A stretch of 5,563 nucleotides of DNA, taken from contig JABABC010000255.1 of NCBI GenBank assembly GCA_014238445.1, positions 1-5,563 on the forward strand, read 5' to 3'. A model generated the notes under the pieces. That model did no database searches, was not told where the DNA came from, and saw only the letters and a program-made list of their open reading frames with translations. The position numbers and the translations under genes were made by a program. Numbering within the stretch: position 1 is the first letter of the stretch; every line of letters begins with the position of its first letter. Below are positions 1-5,486 of this stretch, piece after piece. This DNA is from Coxiellaceae bacterium (GTDB taxonomy: Bacteria > Pseudomonadota > Gammaproteobacteria > Coxiellales > Coxiellaceae).

Positions 1-324
1 ATTACCGGTGACAGTCAAACTTCCAATGGTTGGACGTTCAATGACTTTGACAATTAAAATAGAACCTTCTGTTGAGACCTGAATATTACTAAAAAAGCCA
101 AGTTGATACAGCGTGGTGATAATTTTTGAACTACTTTTCTCAGTATAAGTACTACCCACGTGGACCGGCAAATAATTTAAAACCGTGGCTTTGGATAAAT
201 GTTGTAGACCTTGAATTTGAATACTTTTAATCTGAAACGTATTCGCCCACACAGTCGGCACCAAACAGCATAATAAGAGCACAACCCACACTGTTTGTTT
301 TAACGACCTTAAGAAATGCTTCAT
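1..324 (-). CDS. bamA: Outer-membrane protein assembly factor BamA, N-terminal part (runs off the left edge)
   Basis: BamA is the central component of the BAM complex, which folds and inserts beta-barrel proteins into the outer membrane. Only the first 108 codons lie in the window. Residues 1-27 look like a Sec signal peptide: basic start (MKHFLRSLK), hydrophobic core around residues 12-24, and a signal peptidase I site after V-W-A (residue 27). The following sequence is a first POTRA domain: FQIKSIQIQGLQ (30-41), the helix-strand stretch TLYQLGFFSNIQV (71-83), and VIERPTIGSLTVTGN (94-108). The last matches the E. coli VKERPTIASITFSGN segment at the POTRA1/POTRA2 junction. The ATG at 322-324 is the only reasonable start, because the frame meets a stop about 36 bases upstream. 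A GGGA at 332-335 sits 7 nt from it. A 113-base gap separates it from dxr, and rseP is not between them. The barrel domain is outside the window. A TamA-like paralogue is the only serious alternative, and position argues against it. Confidence 0.95.
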   Translation of the reverse strand, partial: MKHFLRSLKQTVWVVLLLCCLVPTVWANTFQIKSIQIQGLQHLSKATVLNYLPVHVGSTYTEKSSSKIITTLYQLGFFSNIQVSTEGSILIVKVIERPTIGSLTVTGN

Positions 325-353
325 GCCCTGTTCCCAACTCGATAAAGTCCAGC

Positions 354-395
354 ATTATAACCTAGCTCCATAATGAGACCTAGCACTAATTGCAA
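354..395 (-). promoter_or_regulatory. Probable sigma70-type promoter for bamA
   Basis: Read on the minus strand, positions 359-354 are a perfect TATAAT -10 hexamer. This would start transcription near 346-348 and leave a leader of about 22-25 nt before the bamA ATG. No good -35 lies at the 16-18 base spacing (candidates such as CTAGGT at 383-378 match poorly). A second possible pair is TTGCAA (395-390) with TATGGA (372-367), spaced 17 bases. No hairpin plus T-run terminator is visible after dxr, so bamA may be transcribed both by read-through and from here. The -10 is seen directly; promoter activity is inferred. Confidence 0.4.
360..384. repeat. Two direct copies of ACCTAGC in the bamA promoter region
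   Basis: ACCTAGC occurs at 360-366 and again at 378-384, an 18-base period. The copies flank GAG/CTC-type bases, so the segment also reads as an imperfect inverted repeat (CTAG-CTCC-ATAAT-GAG-AC-CTAG on the plus strand). It lies immediately upstream of the bamA -10 hexamer, where an activator or repressor would bind. It could be an operator, a minor transcript hairpin, or chance. No regulator is identified. Confidence 0.35.
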
Positions 396-437
396 GAAAA
401 CCTAAAAGCCCTACACACTTGATGTATTTTAAGACAG

Positions 438-1625
438 TTATGCTTGCCCGTATTGCAGGACAGCCGCGTCAGCCTGCTCTCGAGCTCGCGCATCTAAGAC
501 CAAAGCATCTTCTAAGGCATTTAGTGTGACATCGATTTTTAACTGCAAGACAGCATCAGTGATCTTCGCAATGTTCAAATAAGTCACACGCCCATCAAGA
601 AAAGCTTGCACAGCGACCTCATTAGCGGCATTCATTACTATCGTTGCTTCAATACCCGCACCCAATGCTTGATAAGCTAACTGCAAACAGGGATAACGAG
701 CCAATTCAACAGGCTCAAAATCCAATGAGCCCAATGTCGTAAAATCCAAAGCACCGACACCAGTCTCACGTCGCGCAGGCCATGACAATGCATACCCAAT
801 AGGAATGCGCATATCGGAGACACCAAGCTGTGCTAATAATGACCCATCTTGGTAGCGCACTAAAGAATGAATGACGCTTTGCGGATGAATCACTACCTCA
901 ATTTTTTCTAAAGGCATCGCAAATAACCAATACGCCTCAATGACCTCAAAACCCTTATTCATCATGGTTGCTGAATCAACAGAAACTTTAGGGCCCATGG
1001 TCCAATTAGGGTGTGCTAATGCCTGCTCTAATGTTACGTGCGCCAATTCAGGTAGTGGTAATTGTCTAAAAGGTCCGCCGGATGCTGTCAAGACAAGGGA
1101 TGAGACCTCATCTAACACATCCCCCACACGGTACCCTGCTGGCAAAGATTGGAAAATAGCATTGTGCTCGCTATCAACCGGTAATAACACACCACCACTG
1201 GTGCGAGCGGCCTCCATCATCCAAGGCCCACCCATTACTAGAGACTCTTTGTTGGCCAACAACACTTGCTTACCCGCCTGCAAAGCTGCCATGGTCGGCA
1301 AAAGTCCTGCGGCACCTACCATACCTGACATAACAATATCCACTTCAGATGCAGCCGCCACTTCCTCTAAGGCTCTCGCTCCTATCAGTACGGTTACCGA
1401 TGAACCTTGACCTAAGCGCTGTTTGAGCTCTAGGCCTGAAGACTCATCCACCATCACGGCATACTGCGGCTGGTATGTGATACACAACCGGTATAACTGT
1501 TCAACGTTTTGATGGGCACATAATGCATACGCTTGAAATGCATCGGGATGCAATGCCATCACCGATAACGTTTGCTGACCAATGGAGCCCGTTGCGCCTA
1601 GAACCGTGACCTGACGAGGTGCCAT
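438..1625 (-). CDS. dxr: 1-deoxy-D-xylulose 5-phosphate reductoisomerase (DXR/IspC)
   Basis: This cytosolic enzyme converts DXP to 2-C-methyl-D-erythritol 4-phosphate with NADPH and a divalent metal. It is the first committed step of the MEP isoprenoid pathway and the target of fosmidomycin. The protein is 395 aa (E. coli 398). It has the N-terminal NADPH-binding GATGSIG (10-16), LLANKESLV (122-130), metal and substrate residues D151-S152-E153 in PVDSEHNAIFQSLP, the flexible-loop HPNWTMG (205-211), and SVDSATMMNKG.E (215-227, with S218, N223, K224, E227). A C-terminal helical domain follows LNAANE-like MNAANEV (331-337). All expected active-site residues are present. I chose the ATG at 1623-1625. 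It overlaps the cdsA TGA stop by one base (TGATG), aligns with the E. coli start, and has only a weak GGG seven bases upstream, suggesting translational coupling to cdsA. A TTG 12 bases upstream (1637) would add four residues and is less likely. Its product ultimately feeds UppS, encoded two genes upstream. Confidence 0.98.
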   Translation of the reverse strand: MAPRQVTVLGATGSIGQQTLSVMALHPDAFQAYALCAHQNVEQLYRLCITYQPQYAVMVDESSGLELKQRLGQGSSVTVLIGARALEEVAAASEVDIVMSGMVGAAGLLPTMAALQAGKQVLLANKESLVMGGPWMMEAARTSGGVLLPVDSEHNAIFQSLPAGYRVGDVLDEVSSLVLTASGGPFRQLPLPELAHVTLEQALAHPNWTMGPKVSVDSATMMNKGFEVIEAYWLFAMPLEKIEVVIHPQSVIHSLVRYQDGSLLAQLGVSDMRIPIGYALSWPARRETGVGALDFTTLGSLDFEPVELARYPCLQLAYQALGAGIEATIVMNAANEVAVQAFLDGRVTYLNIAKITDAVLQLKIDVTLNALEDALVLDARAREQADAAVLQYGQA

Positions 1626-2449
1626 CAAGAAACCCAAAGATTAAAGAAAACGGCAGAACATGAAAAAATCAATAGCACAGGTAACAAACTATCAATGCGA
1701 TCCAATATACCGCCATGGCCTGGAAACAAAGTTCCAGTGTCTTTCACGCCCACTAACCGTTTCATCAAGCTAATGGATAAATCCCCAAAAACACTCGCAA
1801 CGGCAGCAAAGAAGGAAAGCCCTATAAAAATCAGGCGATGCCCTGAGAGCCCAGGTAAGAAAAAGTTAGCTAAAACGACTAAAACCAGTACGCTAAGCAT
1901 TCCTCCCCAAAAACCCTCCCAGGTTTTTTTGGGACTCACGCGTGGCGCTAAAGCTGAAGCACCGAAAGCATTACCCGCAAAATAAGCGCCTGAATCCACA
2001 ACCCAGGCTAAAAAACAAACATACAATAACCAAATAGGCCCTGCTACAGGATGCATTTTCATGACAGTTAATGATAACCAGCCTGCGCTTAGCACAATCC
2101 AGCCCATTAAGGCTCGCAACACATGGCTGTCAAGGCCACATGACATTGATTTTTTATTATAGGAAACCACCGCCAAGGCTAACCAACACCAAACAATGAT
2201 ACTCACAAACAATAAAGCACAAGCTGCCCACATAAAATAAGCTGCCAACAAAGAGGTGCAAACAATAGAAAGACTGAATAAAACCCTAAAAGTCCAAGAA
2301 GTTTTACCCACTAAAACAGACCATTCCTTCGCAGCCAACAACATAAACAGCATAGCAACCACAGAAAAAGACACCGAGGGTAATTCAAATATGATCAACC
2401 ATACTACAGGAATTGCAATACAGGCCGTAATTAAGCGTTGTTTAAACAC
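1625..2449 (-). CDS. cdsA: Phosphatidate cytidylyltransferase (CDP-diacylglycerol synthase)
   Basis: An inner-membrane enzyme that makes CDP-diacylglycerol from phosphatidate and CTP, the branch point for all phospholipids. The protein is 274 aa from the chosen start (E. coli 285) and is strongly hydrophobic, with about eight likely membrane segments. The cytidylyltransferase signature is complete near the C-terminus: S.xKR....KD.G..(L)F.GHGG(I)LDR(I)D at residues 227-253. The usual DSGAYFAGNAFG (152-163) and PRVSPKKTWEGF (169-180) blocks precede it. I chose the GTG at 2447-2449. It gives MFKQRLITACIAIPVV, which aligns with E. coli MLKYRLISAFVLIPVV from residue 1, and a GGAG lies 7 nt upstream. 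The frame is open further upstream to an ATG at 2539, but those extra 30 residues are basic, unlike the family, and lie inside uppS. An ATG at 2455 is only 1 nt from the GGAG. The start overlaps the uppS stop by 8 nt, and the stop overlaps the dxr start by 1 nt. Confidence 0.96.
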   Translation of the reverse strand: MFKQRLITACIAIPVVWLIIFELPSVSFSVVAMLFMLLAAKEWSVLVGKTSWTFRVLFSLSIVCTSLLAAYFMWAACALLFVSIIVWCWLALAVVSYNKKSMSCGLDSHVLRALMGWIVLSAGWLSLTVMKMHPVAGPIWLLYVCFLAWVVDSGAYFAGNAFGASALAPRVSPKKTWEGFWGGMLSVLVLVVLANFFLPGLSGHRLIFIGLSFFAAVASVFGDLSISLMKRLVGVKDTGTLFPGHGGILDRIDSLLPVLLIFSCSAVFFNLWVS

Positions 2450-3179
2450 TATCATTCTCCAGTTGTTCTGATATTTTGCCAAATTTTCGAGAGCGCTGAT
2501 GGTATGCCGTGAACGCCTGATCAAACGCTTTCTCATCAAAATCTGGCCACAAAGTATCTGTAAAGTACAGCTCTGAATAAGCTAATTGCCATAACAAAAA
2601 ATTACTTAAACGCAACTCACCACTGGTACGAATCAAAAGATCCAAAGGGGGCAAATCATGCAACATCACACGAGCAGACACTGCCTCAACTGACACTTCA
2701 TCCAACGCTAAGCTCGACTCTATGATATCTTTTGCTATCCGTTGGGCCGCCTGGGCTATATCCCATTGGCCACTGTAATTGATGGCTAAAACAAGCTGCA
2801 ATCCTGCATTATGCTCTGTCAACAAAGCAGCATCTTGCATGGCTGTTTGCACGGATTGGGGCAGTGTTGTTTGATCGCCAATGAAAGTCACTTTAATCTG
2901 TTGCTGATGAAGGTCTTGCACACGCTGCTGTAATTGTTTCACAAACAACCCCATCAGGTGACTGACTTCAGTTTCTGGTCGAGCAGTGTAATTCTCAGCG
3001 CTTAATGCAAATAAGGTCAGGACTCGAAGCTTATTTTTAACCGCAAATTGAATGGCTTTTTCAACGGCTTTGACGCCAGCAATATGACCCGCCGCTCGTG
3101 GTAAGTGTCGTTTCTTAGCCCATCGACCATTACCATCCATAATGATTGCAACGTGCTGGAGGCTATGATTTGCTGGCAT
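2442..3179 (-). CDS. uppS: Undecaprenyl diphosphate synthase (cis-prenyltransferase)
   Basis: It condenses eight isopentenyl diphosphates onto farnesyl diphosphate to give the C55 lipid carrier for peptidoglycan and O-antigen/LPS precursors. It acts as a soluble dimer at the inner membrane. The protein is 245 aa (E. coli 253). It has HVAIIMDGNGRWA (9-21) with catalytic D15, the GH at 31-32, NYSGQWDI (134-141), and the IPP-binding block RTSGELRLSNFLLW (184-197, with R184, R190, S192), then AYSELYF (E203) and LWPDFDE. The substrate-loop motif, E. coli FSSENWNRP, reads LSAENYTARP here: F to L, W to Y, and one extra residue before RP. The ATG at 3177-3179 has AAGGA about 9 nt upstream and starts just before the conserved core. 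A 41-base gap separates it from frr, and its last 8 bases overlap cdsA. The length and core motifs mark it as a normal bacterial UppS rather than a short-chain cis-prenyltransferase, although chain length cannot be proved from sequence. Confidence 0.96.
   Translation of the reverse strand: MPANHSLQHVAIIMDGNGRWAKKRHLPRAAGHIAGVKAVEKAIQFAVKNKLRVLTLFALSAENYTARPETEVSHLMGLFVKQLQQRVQDLHQQQIKVTFIGDQTTLPQSVQTAMQDAALLTEHNAGLQLVLAINYSGQWDIAQAAQRIAKDIIESSLALDEVSVEAVSARVMLHDLPPLDLLIRTSGELRLSNFLLWQLAYSELYFTDTLWPDFDEKAFDQAFTAYHQRSRKFGKISEQLENDSV
2457..2460 (-). promoter_or_regulatory. Shine-Dalgarno site that decides the cdsA start
   Basis: On the minus strand the sequence reads GGAGAATGATAGTG. The GGAG core is 1 nt from the ATG at 2455 but 7 nt from the GTG at 2449, so spacing favours the GTG. 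The site lies within the last codons of uppS, so ribosomes finishing uppS would be placed to start cdsA. Confidence 0.7.
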
Positions 3180-3220
3180 ACGCGCTCATCCTTGTTTTAA
3201 ATTTCGCTGATGAATAGGGC

Positions 3221-3778
3221 CTAAAGTTCCATCAAGTCTTTTTCTTTTTCCTCAGCAATCGTATCGGCCTTCGCGATAAAAACATCAGTTTGCTTTTGGA
3301 TACGCTCTCCAGCGCGACGCTCGTCGTCTTCTGTGATGTCTTTTTCTTTTTCCAATTCTTTAAATGTCTGATTAGCTTCACGACGAATATTGCGAATTGC
3401 GACACGCGCCTTTTCCACTTCTTCACGAACCAATTTAACCAACCCTCTACGACGCTCTTCCGTTAATGGGGGTAAAGGCACGCGAATCACCGTGCCAGCA
3501 GAGCTTGGGTTTAAGCCTAAATCTGAGGTCATTATGGCCTTTTCAATGTCTGCTACCAACTGTTTTTCCCATGGTGTCACCACCAACATCCGAGCATTTT
3601 CAACGGAGATATTAGCGACCTGACTCAACGGTGTTGCGGAGCCATAATAATCGATCGTTAAATGCTCTAACACAGCAGGATGAGCACGACCGGTTCTTAA
3701 TTTAGAAAAAGCATGTGATAACGCATCCACACTCTTTTCCATTCGCTGTTTTGCATCCACTATCACATCATCGATCAT
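3221..3778 (-). CDS. frr: Ribosome recycling factor (RRF)
   Basis: RRF works with EF-G to split the post-termination ribosome so that subunits can be reused. The protein is 185 aa, exactly the E. coli length, and aligns along its full length. Recognisable blocks are SKLRTGRAHPAVLE (25-38), the domain II hinge region YYGSATPL (44-51), EKAIMTSDLGLNP (79-91), IRVPLPPLTEERRR (98-111), and VRNIRR-type AIRNIRREAN (127-136) with R132, a residue important for ribosome binding. The two long C-terminal helices are rich in Glu/Lys, as in the family three-helix bundle. The ATG at 3776-3778 has an AGGAG inside the end of pyrH, 7 nt away. Only 4 bases separate it from the pyrH stop, so the two genes are almost certainly co-transcribed and probably translationally linked. 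The stop is TAG. Nothing unusual was seen. Confidence 0.98.
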   Translation of the reverse strand: MIDDVIVDAKQRMEKSVDALSHAFSKLRTGRAHPAVLEHLTIDYYGSATPLSQVANISVENARMLVVTPWEKQLVADIEKAIMTSDLGLNPSSAGTVIRVPLPPLTEERRRGLVKLVREEVEKARVAIRNIRREANQTFKELEKEKDITEDDERRAGERIQKQTDVFIAKADTIAEEKEKDLMEL

Positions 3779-3782
3779 GTTT

Positions 3783-4511
3783 TTACTCCTGATTCGTTAC
3801 TAGGGTTCCCTCTGGCTGACCCATGACCACACGCAATAAAGCACCCGGCTTTTTCATATTAAACACGCGAATAGCCATTCCATGATCACGACACTGGCAA
3901 AAAGCCGATAAATCCATCACCGCCAGTTCCTTATCTAAGGCTTCTTGATAGGTTAAGGTATCGTACAAAGTCGCATCCGGATTCGTGATAGGGTCAGCGG
4001 AGTAGATCCCATCTACATTCGTGGCCTTCAAAATGACATCAGCTTCCACTTCAATACCACGCAAGCTCGCAGCTGAATCTGTGGTCACTAATGGGTTCCC
4101 CGTTCCACCTGCAAAAATTACAATACGGCCTTCATTTAAATGATGAATCGCTTTACGGCAATTAAAGTGATCGACAATTCCACTCATCGGGATAGCTGAT
4201 AAAATTCTCACGGGAAGGTCCTGACGCTCAAAGGCATCTCGCAAAGAAAGGGCGTTCATCATGGTTGCCAACATCCCCATGTAATCCCCAGTAGTGCGGC
4301 TGATGCCAATCTCAGACAAAGCCGCTCCACGAAAGAAGTTACCCCCACCAACAACAATGGCAACCTGAACACCTAAGGCCTGGACTTCTAAAATCTCCGA
4401 TACCATACGATCAATGGTAGCAGGATCAATCGCTGAAGTACTGCCTCCCATTAATGCCTCGCCACTCATCTTCAATAGTATGCGGGAAAACGCCGGCTGC
4501 TGTGTTGTCAT
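3783..4511 (-). CDS. pyrH: UMP kinase (uridylate kinase)
   Basis: It phosphorylates UMP to UDP with ATP in pyrimidine synthesis. It is a hexamer of the amino-acid-kinase fold, unrelated to eukaryotic UMP/CMP kinases. The protein is 242 aa (E. coli 241). Motifs in order: RILLKMSGEAL (10-20, with ATP-site K14), VVGGGNFFRG (53-62), TGDYMGMLATMMNAL (74-88), AGGTGNPLVTTDSAA (134-148), LKATNVDGIYSADP (161-174), and RVFNMKKPGALLRVVMG (215-231). Compared with the GTP-activation site I recall for E. coli (R92, H96, R103, W119, R130), this protein keeps the three arginines (R91, R102, R129) but has E95 and C118 in place of His and Trp. The ATG at 4509-4511 has an AGGGAG in the last codons of tsf, with GGAG ending 9 nt away, and lies 5 bases past the tsf stop. 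The close spacing on both sides places it inside the tsf-pyrH-frr transcription unit. Confidence 0.98.
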   Translation of the reverse strand: MTTQQPAFSRILLKMSGEALMGGSTSAIDPATIDRMVSEILEVQALGVQVAIVVGGGNFFRGAALSEIGISRTTGDYMGMLATMMNALSLRDAFERQDLPVRILSAIPMSGIVDHFNCRKAIHHLNEGRIVIFAGGTGNPLVTTDSAASLRGIEVEADVILKATNVDGIYSADPITNPDATLYDTLTYQEALDKELAVMDLSAFCQCRDHGMAIRVFNMKKPGALLRVVMGQPEGTLVTNQE

Positions 4512-4516
4512 TGTGC

Positions 4517-5398
4517 TTAACTCCCTGCTACTTGTGCTTTTACCTCTTCTGCAAAATCAATGGTCTCTTTTTCAATCCCTTCACCCACTTCAAAACGTAC
4601 TAGCTGGGCAATGCTGGCGTCTGCTGACTGGAGCAACTGACCAACGGTTTGATCTGGATCTTTAACAAATGGCTGACTCACTAAACAAATTTCCTTTAGA
4701 AATTTACTAACGCGGCCTTGCACCATTTTCTCAACGATGTTATCAGGTTTTCCTGACTCTTTCGCCTGTTCTGAAAAAATCGCTTTTTCTTTTTCAATCA
4801 ATGCAGTATCAATACCACTTTCATCGATGGCTTGCGGGTTTAAAGCGGCTATATGCATAGCAACATCTTTCGCTAGTCCAGCATTCGCTTGACTCAAGTC
4901 GACCAACACACCAATACGACTACCGTGATTATAAGAACCCACTATGCCTTGTGATGTCATCAATTGGCAACGACGAACTTTCACATTTTCACCAATCTTA
5001 TTAATTAAGGTTTGGCGCTGGTCTTCAAACGTTTCGTCACCATGAGCGGGTAGTGCCATTAATGCATCGACGGTTGTTACCCCCGCCTCTAAACCACAAC
5101 TCGCTAGCTGTTCCGCAAACCCAAGGAAGTTAGAATCACGTGCTACGAAATCAGTTTCGCAGTTAATTTCGATCATCAGGGCTGACAAACCATCCTCACT
5201 GCATTGCGTAATAACAATCCCTTCGGCAGCAATTTTACTCGCACGCTTAGCCGCTTTAGCTTGACCACGTGTGCGCATGATATCAATAGCGCTTTCAAGG
5301 CTACCTTCCGCTTCCGTCAAAGCTTTTTTACATTCCATCATGCCCGCGCCTGTAATTTCACGCAGCTCTTTCACCATCAGTGCTGTAATTGTTACCAT
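4517..5398 (-). CDS. tsf: Translation elongation factor Ts (EF-Ts)
   Basis: EF-Ts is the guanine-nucleotide exchange factor that regenerates EF-Tu-GTP from EF-Tu-GDP during protein synthesis. The protein is 293 aa (E. coli 283). It starts with the N-terminal UBA-like domain and the first family signature LREITGAGMMECKKAL (12-27). The second signature EINCETDFVAR follows at 77-87. Its TDF (82-84) contains the Asp-Phe pair that wedges next to the magnesium site of EF-Tu. The two core subdomains follow (roughly 55-150 and 150-235). A segment resembling the coiled-coil protrusion, with SGKPDNIVEKMVQGRVSKF at 215-233, comes next, and then the C-terminal EF-Tu-contacting module. The ATG at 5396-5398 aligns with the E. 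coli start (MVTITALMVKELRE against MAEITASLVKELRE) and has a strong GAGGAA at 5406-5411, 7 nt upstream. It sits 88 bases after the rpsB stop, the usual rpsB-tsf pairing. Confidence 0.99.
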   Translation of the reverse strand: MVTITALMVKELREITGAGMMECKKALTEAEGSLESAIDIMRTRGQAKAAKRASKIAAEGIVITQCSEDGLSALMIEINCETDFVARDSNFLGFAEQLASCGLEAGVTTVDALMALPAHGDETFEDQRQTLINKIGENVKVRRCQLMTSQGIVGSYNHGSRIGVLVDLSQANAGLAKDVAMHIAALNPQAIDESGIDTALIEKEKAIFSEQAKESGKPDNIVEKMVQGRVSKFLKEICLVSQPFVKDPDQTVGQLLQSADASIAQLVRFEVGEGIEKETIDFAEEVKAQVAGS

Positions 5399-5430
5399 GA
5401 ATTGATTCCTCGTATAGTAGTCACCCCCGC

Positions 5431-5473
5431 CAACCCAGCTAACATTTCATCAAGCAAGGGCAACCAGGGGTTG
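5431..5473 (-). other. Small hairpin with a competing partner in the rpsB-tsf gap
   Basis: On the minus strand, positions 5473-5461 read CAACC-CCT-GGTTG, a 5-bp stem with a 3-nt loop, 14 bases after the rpsB stop. A second GGGTTG at 5436-5431 can pair with the same 5' arm (CAACCC, 5473-5468), so two structures are mutually exclusive. No T-run follows either, so neither looks like a full intrinsic terminator. It could modulate read-through or message stability between rpsB and tsf, or be incidental. The pairing is visible; function is inferred. Confidence 0.3.
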
Positions 5474-5486
5474 AGTAATGTTTAAA

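Noticed and set aside
333..350. SigmaE-type promoter for bamA (GGACTT resembling GGAACTT)
   Set aside because: One base is missing from the -35 box, it is too close to the ATG, and no matching -10 lies at the right distance.
385..437. Intrinsic terminator after dxr
   Set aside because: T-rich stretches are present on the minus strand, but no GC-rich stem precedes them.
940..1410. Plus-strand open frame of 156 codons opposite dxr
   Set aside because: It lies wholly antisense to a fully conserved dxr, has no recognisable domain, and its composition follows from the codons of the opposite strand.
1695..1985. Plus-strand open frame opposite cdsA
   Set aside because: It is antisense to the conserved CdsA signature region, has low-complexity Lys/Pro/Thr content, and no family resemblance.
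2450..2539. N-terminal extension of CdsA by 30 residues
   Set aside because: These residues are the shifted reading of the uppS 3' end. Family members start at the MFKQRL position, and a well-placed Shine-Dalgarno precedes the GTG there.
3232..3426. Lys-rich minus-strand frame inside frr
   Set aside because: It is a frame-shifted reading of the Glu/Lys-rich C-terminal helices of RRF. The poly-Lys look comes from GAA/AAA codons.
5204..5485. Plus-strand frame opposite the tsf start and the rpsB-tsf gap
   Set aside because: It is antisense to the conserved EF-Ts N-terminus, with no matching family.
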